Part shown: in pieces, positions 16,552-25,141 of the stretch | How the letters are laid out: each line of letters begins with the position of its first letter | How positions within the stretch are numbered: the stretch's first letter is position 1 | NCBI RefSeq assembly: GCF_016765635.1 | Contig: NZ_JAESVD010000007.1 | Coordinates: forward strand, 1 to 64,000 | Origin: Shewanella schlegeliana | GTDB lineage: Bacteria > Pseudomonadota > Gammaproteobacteria > Enterobacterales > Shewanellaceae | Length of the DNA stretch: 64,000 bases | Reading direction: 5' to 3' | Translations under genes and position numbers: made by a program | Notes under the pieces: model-generated | Told to the model about the DNA's origin: nothing | Database searches by the model: none | The model's input: the letters and a program-made list of their open reading frames with translations, nothing else

Positions 16552-18335
16552 CACTTGTTCACTCCTAAATAGTTTGGCCATTGCTGTGCAATTTGCTCAA
16601 TGATCTGCCCTGGCATCATGCCGCACTCGGCGCTGCACTCATCTTTACTGCCTGGATAAACAAACTTGTCATCAATACCACTTCTTAGTACCTGCATAGA
16701 TAAGTTTGCATCAGCAAGGGTTTCTAGCACTAGCGAGCCAAAACCGCCATTAAGCACGCTTTCTTCAAGTGTTATCAGGTGCTTTGTTGGTGCAACTAAC
16801 TCAACGAAACGCTCAGCAGGGAAAGGTTTAATCGATTGCACACAGATGATGCCGTAGTCTTTACCTTGCGCTTCCAATAGTGCTTTAAGCTCATATGCCG
16901 CAACTAAACGGTTACCCAAACAGACTAAATAGCCATCACGGCCCTGCACTGGGACAGATAAGCCACAAGGCTCAATCAAGCCAGCATCGGGTTCTGGAGC
17001 AGGAATAGGCTCATAGGGATATAGGATCACCATAGGCCCCTGAGGATTGTCGAGGCGCTTTTCAATCAACTCTGTTAATGCTGTGGAGCTTGCTGGGTAC
17101 ACCAACTGCATATTTGGGAATGAGCGCAGGTAGGGAATATCGTAAATTCCGTGGTGGGTCGCGCCATCATAACCAGCGAACCCCGCACGCACGCCAAATA
17201 CCGTCACAGGTAAATCCATATAACAAGCGTCATGAATAAGCTGATCGTAGGCACGCTGCATAAAGGTCGTTTGCATACAGACGACAGGCTTCTTACCACC
17301 TAGTGCTAGACCACAAGCCATACCTACCGCTTGTTGCTCAGCCATTCCTACATCCAGTGCACGCTCAGGAAACAGAGCCAAACACTCATCCAATGATGAT
17401 GCATAAGGGGTAGCTGGGGTCATGGCAAATACATCGTCATCCGTTGCCATCTTTTGTTTCAGAGCTTCAGCCGCAACAACCGCGTAGGTTCGCCCCACAA
17501 CCGTTGCAGCTGCACCTTTGCCGGTGGCAGCATCGAATGGCATGGAGAAGTGCATCTTATAGGGATGATCTTTTGCACAGGCTAAGCCTTTACCTTTCTC
17601 GGTTTTAACATGAACAATCACTGGCCGCGCTAACTGCTTCGCTGCAGCTAATTGCTCAAGCAGAGTCGGCATATCATGGCCATCTTCGACCAGTAGATAG
17701 GCAAAGCCCATCCCTTCGAAGAAGGCTCGGCTATTGCTCTGCCAGTTTTCCCCTGCTGTAAGATTGCGCATTCCTCCAACAGACTTCGCAATCGCCATTT
17801 CATTATCGTTAAGCACAATCACAAGCTTACTGTCTTTATCTTCAGCACAGTAATTAAGCCCTTCGAAGGCCATGCCCTCAACCATCGAGCCGTCACCGAT
17901 CAAAGAAACAACATAGTTAGCCGGCGAAGTCAGCTTAAGGGCTTTGGCATAGCCTGACGCAATAGAGAGTGAAGTACCTGCATGTGACGCATCGATTGCG
18001 TCATGCTCACTTTCATCTCTGGCAACGAATCGGTTCATGCCGCGATATTGGTTTAATGTGGCAAAATTTTCCACCCGTCCCGTTAAAATCTTATGGGTAT
18101 AACCTTGATGACCCGTATCAAAAATCACTTTATCAGCTGGAGAGTCAAAGAGTGCATGAATGGCAACCGTGAGCTCTACCACTGATAAGTTAGCGCCGAT
18201 GTGTCCACCAGTCGCAGAAATATTGCTAATAAGAAACTGCCTAATATCTTCGGCTAATTGGGTTAATTGCGCCGCCGACTGCTGTTTCAGTTCATTGAGA
18301 GTCGGCACAATTAATTGATGGGTTTTCATTATCAA
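16551..18335 (-). CDS. 1-deoxy-D-xylulose-5-phosphate-synthase-like TPP enzyme
   Basis: This 594-residue transketolase-superfamily protein closely follows DXS. Visible are GGHIGANLSVVELTVAIH, DTGHQGYTHKILTGR, the TPP motif GDGSMVEGMAFEGLN ending in NDN, the catalytic glutamate in AEQQAVGMACGLALGG, and DGATHHGIYDIPYL. These residues suggest an active TPP enzyme. Housekeeping dxs is normally next to ispA, and here the gene sits in a sugar cluster, coupled to an SDR. I therefore infer a specialised paralog that joins a two-carbon unit from pyruvate to a different aldehyde. It overlaps the preceding fusion gene by 4 bases. Confidence 0.85.
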   Translation of the reverse strand: MIMKTHQLIVPTLNELKQQSAAQLTQLAEDIRQFLISNISATGGHIGANLSVVELTVAIHALFDSPADKVIFDTGHQGYTHKILTGRVENFATLNQYRGMNRFVARDESEHDAIDASHAGTSLSIASGYAKALKLTSPANYVVSLIGDGSMVEGMAFEGLNYCAEDKDSKLVIVLNDNEMAIAKSVGGMRNLTAGENWQSNSRAFFEGMGFAYLLVEDGHDMPTLLEQLAAAKQLARPVIVHVKTEKGKGLACAKDHPYKMHFSMPFDAATGKGAAATVVGRTYAVVAAEALKQKMATDDDVFAMTPATPYASSLDECLALFPERALDVGMAEQQAVGMACGLALGGKKPVVCMQTTFMQRAYDQLIHDACYMDLPVTVFGVRAGFAGYDGATHHGIYDIPYLRSFPNMQLVYPASSTALTELIEKRLDNPQGPMVILYPYEPIPAPEPDAGLIEPCGLSVPVQGRDGYLVCLGNRLVAAYELKALLEAQGKDYGIICVQSIKPFPAERFVELVAPTKHLITLEESVLNGGFGSLVLETLADANLSMQVLRSGIDDKFVYPGSKDECSAECGMMPGQIIEQIAQQWPNYLGVNK

Positions 18336-19543
18336 TCCTTATTATTAGGCTTTACGCAGATAAGCACAGTATTGGTGCCATAAGGGTCTGTTTCGTCATA
18401 AATAATGCCCGCTTTGATACCGATCACTTTGACGACAATAAAATACTGGTTAACGAGTGCCAGCAGCTCATCGAGAGAATATTCAATAAGGTGACAAGAG
18501 TTAACAGGGATATGGCCTATGCTATTTTGAGGTGTACTTAACACTAAGACACCGCCAGGTTTCAGCACGCGTTTAATTTCACTTAAGCACTCATGCTCTG
18601 GTACATGCTCAAGGGTTTCAAAGCTGGTTACAGCGTCGTAGGACTCATCGGCAAAAGACAACTTTGTGATGTCTTCGACAAAGTAATCGGTGTTGGCAGC
18701 GCTGTTATTTTTCTTCGCAAACTCTACACTCAACTCATCTAAATCGGCTCCATGAACCTCTTTTAAATGACTCGCCATAATGTTGACACCGTAACCATCA
18801 GCACAGGCGATGTCGATAATCTTCATATCAGGCTTAAGATGCTGCAAGGCGAGCTCGTAATGAAAGCCTAATCTGTCACCTGAGACAATACGGTGCTCAT
18901 TCACCTCTTGGCGCGGAATCGCATAAATTTGCGTTGCTAAGTGGCGGCACTCAGTCAAGTATTCATCCGAATAGCTTGGTAACTCTGTTAAGAACTTAAC
19001 TTTGTATCGTTGAGCGTTCATCGAAAAGTAACACTTAGGGTGCACGAGAAACTTGGCATCCTCAGTCTGAGTGAGTTCATTATTAATAGCTTTTAGTGCG
19101 CCGATACGAAAGATTTCTGAGGTAAAATGCACAGGAAAATCATCGGGTAACTTAATACAATCTAATTGCTCACTAATGGCGATATCCAGCATCGCTAAAC
19201 TTGCCTGAGGGTCGAAGCAAAAATGAATGCCATCGACTCTGATCACATAATCGCTATCGGCTAAATCTGAACAAGCATCAATCATTCGATTAAGCGGGCT
19301 CGCATCGTGGCCGTAATACAGAGAGAGACGTTCATCATCGATAAGCTTAACGATCTCATCGAGCTCTCCACCACGATCAAACTCCGGAGCAACCAAGACA
19401 ACATCTAAATCGGTAAAGTGGCTCAAGACACGGCGAATGGTTCGAACAACGGCAATCTCGTCCTCGACCATCCCCATACAGATATCGACGCCACCAGCCC
19501 ATGAGCGTGAACTGGCTTGCACTAAGACTCTTGTTTTTATCAT
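18332..19543 (-). CDS. Fusion of SpsF-like nucleotidyltransferase domain and methyltransferase
   Basis: The 403-residue protein has two parts. Residues about 1-200 resemble the SpsF/CMP-sugar transferase fold (VLVQASSRS, then VVLVAPEF and DYVIRVDG). However, the usual RxxSxRLPGK nucleotide-binding signature is replaced by SSRSWAGGVD, so catalysis is doubtful. Residues about 220-403 form a class I SAM methyltransferase (IIDIACADGYGVN, SFETLEHVPEHE, VLKPGGVLVLSTPQ). I use the ATG at 19543, because AGGAA lies 6 bases upstream; the longer start at 19582 has no such site. The domain pairing suggests methylation of a sugar held or recognised by the N-terminal domain. Confidence 0.8.
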   Translation of the reverse strand: MIKTRVLVQASSRSWAGGVDICMGMVEDEIAVVRTIRRVLSHFTDLDVVLVAPEFDRGGELDEIVKLIDDERLSLYYGHDASPLNRMIDACSDLADSDYVIRVDGIHFCFDPQASLAMLDIAISEQLDCIKLPDDFPVHFTSEIFRIGALKAINNELTQTEDAKFLVHPKCYFSMNAQRYKVKFLTELPSYSDEYLTECRHLATQIYAIPRQEVNEHRIVSGDRLGFHYELALQHLKPDMKIIDIACADGYGVNIMASHLKEVHGADLDELSVEFAKKNNSAANTDYFVEDITKLSFADESYDAVTSFETLEHVPEHECLSEIKRVLKPGGVLVLSTPQNSIGHIPVNSCHLIEYSLDELLALVNQYFIVVKVIGIKAGIIYDETDPYGTNTVLICVKPNNKD

Positions 19544-19578
19544 GTTAATTCCTATTGAAGCGGCTTCATTTTGCATTA

Positions 19579-20499
19579 TCAACTGCGCTTACGGGCGTAG
19601 ATGCAGATCTCTCTGCCGACACCGATTTCAGCCATGGATTGATACCAAGCCCTTTTCAGATCATTCTGACCAGACTCGATCAGGCTCATTTCAAATTTCA
19701 TTCGTTTCTTATGACAAGCTCTGCCTAACTCATCGTTACCGACATAGTTATCCCCCATCAACAAGAACATATCTATTGGGAAACTCGACTCTTTCAAGAA
19801 GACATCAAACCCAGAGTTATTCAGCAATTGAGTCAGAGAGTTGACATCAAAATAATTAAGGTGATGAGGAGGCGCTAACCACCAAGGCTCAAGCCCATCG
19901 ACCTCTCTGACGGTCTTTTGGAATGGATTGTAATCATTGGGAACTGAGATACATAACAAGCCGCCATCTTTAACGAGTGAGTTAATACACTCGAGCAACT
20001 CGATAGGGTTGGGAATATGCTCTAACACGTTACACGCATGGACCACATCAAATGGTTCAAATTGCTTTACACTAGCTGGACTTAAAAAGTCGCTCACCAC
20101 ATCGAGCCCCAACTCTCTGGCATGCTCACTCGCCTGTTTGGAGGGTTCAATACCTTGAGTCACCCATCCTCGTTGCTGACCGTGATGCAGAAAAAAACCT
20201 GGACCCGCGCCGACATCAAAGACACGCCGACTTCCCTCAGGTAGATGCGCTTCAAAAGTGTCAAATCGGTCTGCAAAAACACGCTCCCACCAGATAGCGT
20301 CCTCTTTGCTTTGGCTTAAAAACAAAGGTTTATCTTTAGTGTAATACTCTTCCCGATAAACCTGCTCCAACTCCTGTGCTGTTGGCATTGGCGATACATG
20401 CTTAAAACCGCATTCTTCACAATCGATGACATTGAAGCCATGACGATTGTCGATGACGTTACCAGTGTGCTGTTGAGCATCGCTGTTTGTGCCAGCCAT
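19579..20499 (-). CDS. SAM-dependent methyltransferase of the sugar locus
   Basis: A 306-residue protein. The first 45 residues hold the pair CEECGF, resembling a short zinc-ribbon lead-in, although only two cysteines are seen. The Methyltransf_23 core follows: VFDVGAGPGFFLHH (motif I), ACNVLEHIPNP, and GGLLCISVPND. The C-terminal part HHLNYFDVNSLTQLL is typical of sugar and polysaccharide O-methyltransferases. I place the start at 20499, with AAAGGAG 8 bases upstream, instead of 20535. It lies about 110 bases after the PseG-like gene in the same direction. Substrate unknown. Confidence 0.85.
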   Translation of the reverse strand: MAGTNSDAQQHTGNVIDNRHGFNVIDCEECGFKHVSPMPTAQELEQVYREEYYTKDKPLFLSQSKEDAIWWERVFADRFDTFEAHLPEGSRRVFDVGAGPGFFLHHGQQRGWVTQGIEPSKQASEHARELGLDVVSDFLSPASVKQFEPFDVVHACNVLEHIPNPIELLECINSLVKDGGLLCISVPNDYNPFQKTVREVDGLEPWWLAPPHHLNYFDVNSLTQLLNNSGFDVFLKESSFPIDMFLLMGDNYVGNDELGRACHKKRMKFEMSLIESGQNDLKRAWYQSMAEIGVGREICIYARKRS

Positions 20500-20610
20500 G
20501 TTTACTTCTCCTTTACGCATTCTTCGCTGTGACAAGCAAAATGCATACCGATAAATTTTTGACGAATAAAAAACACCAAAAGTGATGTTGAAGCTAGGCC
20601 GATCTTTTCA

Positions 20611-21597
20611 TTAACCTTTAAAGGAAGGTTCATTCACTGGCAAAAATCGTGCGGTGAGTATTTTACTCATAATATTGTCTATGCCATTGGGAATTGAGCA
20701 TGATTCGGATTCAAATAAACAAATTTTGTCCAACTCTGTCATATCAATCGTTCTGGCGAGCTGTTTTTCGGCAAAACTTTGGCTGGCGATATGGTGATCG
20801 GGCTGAGTACAGATATGACAGGCTGGAATATTTAGCACCGCAAGCTCATATGCGCTCATGCCAAAAGTGATAACAGCAAAATCCATCTGCCGCATTAACT
20901 CTGCCATATTCGCAAGATTGGAATACAGGGTTAAATTCTTAGACAACTGCTGTTGGCGGCTCAAAGATATATAATCTGGGTGACTCTGCTTTATAACAAC
21001 ATGCAGGGAAAGTTCGCTGTCTAACTGACGTAATCGCTCAACGGCGGACAAGGTTAAACGCTGGGGATCGGTCCCCCCCATCATAACCAACACCTTACGC
21101 GGTTGATTACAGGGCTTTACAAATGGTTCAAAAAACGCCCCTCTGACCGTTAAGTAATCCCAGCCCACATATCGAGTGCCATTAAAGCCTTGCCAATTTA
21201 ATGCCTCCACTAATGGGCTCGGAGGATAAAAGAGTAGATCGCAACCTAAGCGGTAATCACTTGGTTCATCGATGGCCACGGTCAAGATGTTCGCTTGTTT
21301 CATCATCTCTATTACCTGCACAGGCAGACCGTCACGAATATCACCAATAAAGATATCGGGGCATTGTTGCGTAATCACTTGCTGGCACCATTGCTGGTAA
21401 TCAATGTGCTCAAACAACTGCACATCAAAACCATGTCCTGCTAATGCTTCTATCGCAATAGCATCATTATTAATAACAAAGGTGACTCGATGACCCGCTT
21501 TAACAAAGGCGTTGGCTAAACAGATGCAGCGAACAATATGGCCCATTCCGACTTGAATTGATGCATCACAACGAAACATCACATGCTGAATAGTCAT
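20611..21597 (-). CDS. PseG-like UDP-sugar hydrolase / glycosyltransferase-fold protein
   Basis: PseG removes UDP from UDP-2,4-diacetamido-trideoxy-altrose, giving the substrate of the condensing enzyme. This 328-residue protein has the N-terminal signature FRCDASIQVGMGHIVRC, the inter-domain VLVMMGGTDPQ, and the C-terminal nucleotide site ITFGMSAYELAVLNIPA with a following glutamine/histidine-rich loop. These are typical of the PseG/SpsG family. It is the first gene of the minus-strand run. Whether it acts on an altrose derivative here is uncertain, because pseB is broken in this locus. Confidence 0.85.
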   Translation of the reverse strand: MTIQHVMFRCDASIQVGMGHIVRCICLANAFVKAGHRVTFVINNDAIAIEALAGHGFDVQLFEHIDYQQWCQQVITQQCPDIFIGDIRDGLPVQVIEMMKQANILTVAIDEPSDYRLGCDLLFYPPSPLVEALNWQGFNGTRYVGWDYLTVRGAFFEPFVKPCNQPRKVLVMMGGTDPQRLTLSAVERLRQLDSELSLHVVIKQSHPDYISLSRQQQLSKNLTLYSNLANMAELMRQMDFAVITFGMSAYELAVLNIPACHICTQPDHHIASQSFAEKQLARTIDMTELDKICLFESESCSIPNGIDNIMSKILTARFLPVNEPSFKG

Positions 21598-21959
21598 ATT
21601 GTTTTAGTACCCATATTTAGTAGCTATATTTAGTAGCTATAGAATGAAATGTCACAACCAAGATAAAGCAAAGCTTACACGATAAAGTGAGTTACCAGCC
21701 TCCATGTAATGAACTGCATTTTTAACACTTTTGTAGCCTAAACGGTAGCTTATCTGTGCTAATTTGTTAGCGCACGAAAATAGCCGCAGCGAAAAGCTAA
21801 GATTCAAGTTCATTTATTGCAGCGATTCACCATCTTAGGTTAAACAATTGCCGTGACTAGTGATTGAGAATCGTCTCATTTATGCTTAAACTAAAATGCC
21901 TCTGACAGCGATAAAGCTGTTTACTGTTAATAAAGAGTTTTATTGCGCTAAGAGTCCCT
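21598..21959. promoter_or_regulatory. Divergent control region of the sugar locus
   Basis: This 362-base spacer lies between the minus-strand pseG-like gene and the plus-strand GH57-like gene, so it carries promoters for both arms. A 13-bp unit (atatttagtagct) is directly duplicated at 21613-21638, just before the pseG-like start, in its likely leader. No other clear motif was found. Confidence 0.5.
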
Positions 21960-23909
21960 ATGGCCAACACCCAGCTCCCTAATGTCTACGCGATTTTCCA
22001 TTTAAACTTAGCGTTTTCCTCTATCGACACCAGCGAACATCAGCGTGTAGTCGATCTGTGTTACTGGCCGTTACTGCACTTGATTGAGCGTGACAATATT
22101 CCTTTAGGTATTGAACTCACAGCTTATACTCTCGAATGTATTCAAGCTGTTGACTCTAGCTGGATCGAAAAATTTAAATCTCTACTGACAAAGGGATGTT
22201 GTGAGCTTATCGCCAGCGGCGATAGCCAAATTATCGGGCCACTGCTTCCTTGGGAAGTGAATAGTAAAAACTTGGCACTTGGACAACAAAGTTACCAAGC
22301 CCTCGTTAGCTACCAACCTAAGATTGCCTACATCAATGAGCAAGCCGTATCGGCGGGGTTATTAGATTGCTATATTGACTGCGGCTTTGATGCCGTTGTT
22401 GTTGAATGGGATAATCCCTTTTCTCACAATACAGACTGGGATAAATCATCTCGCTATCAGCCGCAGCAACTTGTAGCAGCTTCTGGGCGGACGATCAAAG
22501 TGATCTGGAACCATGCCGTAGCTTTTCAAAAATTTCAGCGCTATGCCCATGATGAAATGACCCTAGCCGAATACTTCGAGTACCTAACTAAGGCGACAAA
22601 CGGCGCAACAGCCTTCTCACTTTATGGTAGTGATGCCGAAGTCTTCAATTACCGACCAGGGCGTTTTAATACAGAAACAACACTGGATGTCGATGAGTGG
22701 CAACGTATTGAGCGCTTATTTACTCAGATTAAATCCCAAGAACACTACTGCTGGGTCGCTCCAAGCGAGCTATTAGCTTTGACTCAAGAGTGCACCACGC
22801 TTAAGGTTCAGACCCCTGCCCACCCAATCTCAGTAAAAAAACAGGCAAAATATAACGTAACCCGCTGGGCACTATCGGGACGAAATGATCTCAGCCTTAA
22901 CAGCCTCTGTTATAGGAAGTATTCCCAGCTAAAGGGGTTAGATGAAGTCAGTGAGCAGCAGTGGAGAGAGCTTTGCCGTCTCTGGGCCAGTGATTTACGC
23001 ACCCACCTTACTCATAATCGCTACCAAGACTTGCTGAGTCGTTACCCCATTACGCCAAGAGCTACAAACCAAACGGCTCCAAAAGCAGAGTTAGCTGCTG
23101 GCTGTAAAACGAATAGCGACTATCAAGTGTTTCACTGTAGCGAGCGTAATATACTCACTATTGAACACCCACAACTTAAGCTGGTGCTTAATGGTAAACG
23201 TGGCATGACGATAAAATCACTGGCTTTTGCTCGGCACAATTTTAAGCCGATTATCGGTACACTTGCCCATGGGTATTTTGATCATATCAGCTATGCTGCC
23301 GATTTTTATTCCAACCATTTAGTCATTGAGCGCTATAGTGAGAGAGACAGAGTCACGGACTTAAGTCGAACCCAGTTCAATGTGACTCACACCAGCACAG
23401 GGCTAGTCATCAGTGCAGAGATAGCAACGCCACAGGGTAAACTGACTAAATGGTATAGACTCGAAGAAGAGCAAGTCGAGTGTGGTTTCGATTTTGAAAA
23501 TCAACATCGACCCGAAGCGACTATCAGGCTCGGCTACCTTACGCTACTAAACTGCAAACAACGCAATTGGTTTGCCTGCCACAATGGTGGCAAATTGTTG
23601 GAGCTCTATCATGCAGAGCAAGACTTTAACCATGGAAGGCCAGTATCATCAATTGTTTCTGCCAATAGTGCCTTAGGGGCGACGGAAGGTGTTTTTTACA
23701 CTGGTTGCGACGACCTAGGCCTTAAGATCAGCTGGTCGCCTCAGTCTTGTGCCGCCCTACCTATGCTTTCTAGCCAAAAGATTGATGATAGTTACTTAAA
23801 TCGTGCTTGGTTTTCACTCTCTGAGGCCGATGAAACACTCAAAGCGGATGGCGAGCTGTTGAACTTTAGCTATCAAATCACTCCATGCTTTAAAACGGAT
23901 ATCAGTTAA
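21960..23909 (+). CDS. Glycoside hydrolase family 57-like protein
   Basis: A 649-residue cytosolic protein without a signal peptide. The N-terminal part follows the GH57 order: a histidine early (AIFHLNLAF), GCCELIASGD, a candidate nucleophile glutamate in AYINEQAVSAG, and an aspartate in YGSDAEVFNYRPGRF. The C-terminal 250 residues form a beta-rich domain. GH57 proteins hydrolyse or transfer alpha-glycosidic bonds by a retaining mechanism. A role as a transglycosylase on the surface sugar made here is inferred from context only. The SpsF-like gene starts 3 bases later, so the two are cotranscribed. Confidence 0.65.
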   Translation: MANTQLPNVYAIFHLNLAFSSIDTSEHQRVVDLCYWPLLHLIERDNIPLGIELTAYTLECIQAVDSSWIEKFKSLLTKGCCELIASGDSQIIGPLLPWEVNSKNLALGQQSYQALVSYQPKIAYINEQAVSAGLLDCYIDCGFDAVVVEWDNPFSHNTDWDKSSRYQPQQLVAASGRTIKVIWNHAVAFQKFQRYAHDEMTLAEYFEYLTKATNGATAFSLYGSDAEVFNYRPGRFNTETTLDVDEWQRIERLFTQIKSQEHYCWVAPSELLALTQECTTLKVQTPAHPISVKKQAKYNVTRWALSGRNDLSLNSLCYRKYSQLKGLDEVSEQQWRELCRLWASDLRTHLTHNRYQDLLSRYPITPRATNQTAPKAELAAGCKTNSDYQVFHCSERNILTIEHPQLKLVLNGKRGMTIKSLAFARHNFKPIIGTLAHGYFDHISYAADFYSNHLVIERYSERDRVTDLSRTQFNVTHTSTGLVISAEIATPQGKLTKWYRLEEEQVECGFDFENQHRPEATIRLGYLTLLNCKQRNWFACHNGGKLLELYHAEQDFNHGRPVSSIVSANSALGATEGVFYTGCDDLGLKISWSPQSCAALPMLSSQKIDDSYLNRAWFSLSEADETLKADGELLNFSYQITPCFKTDIS

Positions 23910-23912
23910 AAC

Positions 23913-25139
23913 ATGAACGTCATAGCAATTATCGGTGCTCGCCTAAACTCAAGCCGCCTTCCGGGTAAGCACCTTCTGCCCCTTGCCGGGAAGCCAATCA
24001 TTGAGCATATTCAAAACCGCTTAGAGCACTGTCAGACATTGACGGATATCGTACTGGCTACCACCTTAGATGAATTCAACCAACCACTCATCAACTGGGC
24101 TAATAACAATAGTCAATGCCTCGCCTACTCCGGCGATGTTAATGATTTAATGGGGCGAATTAATGCCGTTGTCGAGCAGTATCAAGCCGATATAGTGGTC
24201 TATATTTGCGGGGATTGCCCACTGATTGATCCCGGTTTTATCGATCATGCAGTCAACCAATTACGTCAAAATCCACAAGCCGATAGTATCTCTCTAGCGC
24301 CAGATGTACGTTCAATACATGAGGGAATGGCATTTTATACACGCCAAGGCTGGGATAATCTGTTTGTTAATAGCGTAAGCGATATGGAGAAAGAACATGT
24401 CGGCTATGCCAATCAAAGATGTCACTGCCTAACTCCGTTACTCATCCAAGACAGTGACGACTTCTCTGGCGTAGAGCATAGGATTTCAGTCGATACCGAT
24501 GCCGATTACCGTTTTATGCAACAGATATTTCAACGTTGGTATGCACAAAACAGGACCGATCCCATCGTGCCATTGAAGTGGGTGGTAGACACTCTCAAAC
24601 AAGAGGCCTCTCTAAGGCAGATAAATGGTCATGTGAAGCAGAAAAAAGCAGATCAGCAATACCCTTCAGTGTCACTTTATTGTGCTTATCGAGCCGCTGA
24701 TGACGCCCTATATCAACTGAGTGTAAAACTAGGTGCAGCGTTACAGGAACACTACGGCTTAGGAACTCAACTTCATGTGCTGACAACAGAAACTCTGCAA
24801 GCCACATGGTCACAAAATTGCCAAACCTACCATGATGAACAGGCATTTATTGATGCATTAAAACACGATGACAGACACTTAACACTTTGTCTGCTCCCGG
24901 TACCATTACAGCAGCAAGTCGAGCAATTTAAGCATGTGCTTTCAGGGAATAACAGCCTTGCCATTGAGCTTTTCGATGCTAAAGAGCACAGTGCGACCTC
25001 CCACAGTATCGCATTTAAATGGTTAAATAACGGAGCAACTCAAGCCACAGCGCAAGAAACAGTGATTAATGAATTGACTTTTAATAACCTCACACAACTA
25101 ATTTCGGGGTTGTTTTTAGCCTACTCTAAAGAAATATAA
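23913..25139 (+). CDS. SpsF/PseF-like cytidylyltransferase with extra C-terminal domain
   Basis: Residues 1 to about 230 are a CMP-sugar-type nucleotidyltransferase: ARLNSSRLPGKHLLPLAGKP is the intact nucleotide-binding signature, followed by ICGDCPLIDP and the HRISVDTDADYRF motif. It probably activates the locus sugar with CTP. Residues about 240-408 form a second domain that I do not recognise. Length is well above the roughly 230-250 residues of plain PseF/SpsF. It ends 2 bases from the convergent pseC-like stop. Confidence 0.82.
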   Translation: MNVIAIIGARLNSSRLPGKHLLPLAGKPIIEHIQNRLEHCQTLTDIVLATTLDEFNQPLINWANNNSQCLAYSGDVNDLMGRINAVVEQYQADIVVYICGDCPLIDPGFIDHAVNQLRQNPQADSISLAPDVRSIHEGMAFYTRQGWDNLFVNSVSDMEKEHVGYANQRCHCLTPLLIQDSDDFSGVEHRISVDTDADYRFMQQIFQRWYAQNRTDPIVPLKWVVDTLKQEASLRQINGHVKQKKADQQYPSVSLYCAYRAADDALYQLSVKLGAALQEHYGLGTQLHVLTTETLQATWSQNCQTYHDEQAFIDALKHDDRHLTLCLLPVPLQQQVEQFKHVLSGNNSLAIELFDAKEHSATSHSIAFKWLNNGATQATAQETVINELTFNNLTQLISGLFLAYSKEI

Positions 25140-25141
25140 AC

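Noticed and set aside
16551..18335. Housekeeping dxs
   Set aside because: Motifs fit DXS, but the gene is coupled to an SDR in a sugar locus and is not near ispA or xseB, so I call it DXS-like; this remains open without the full genome.
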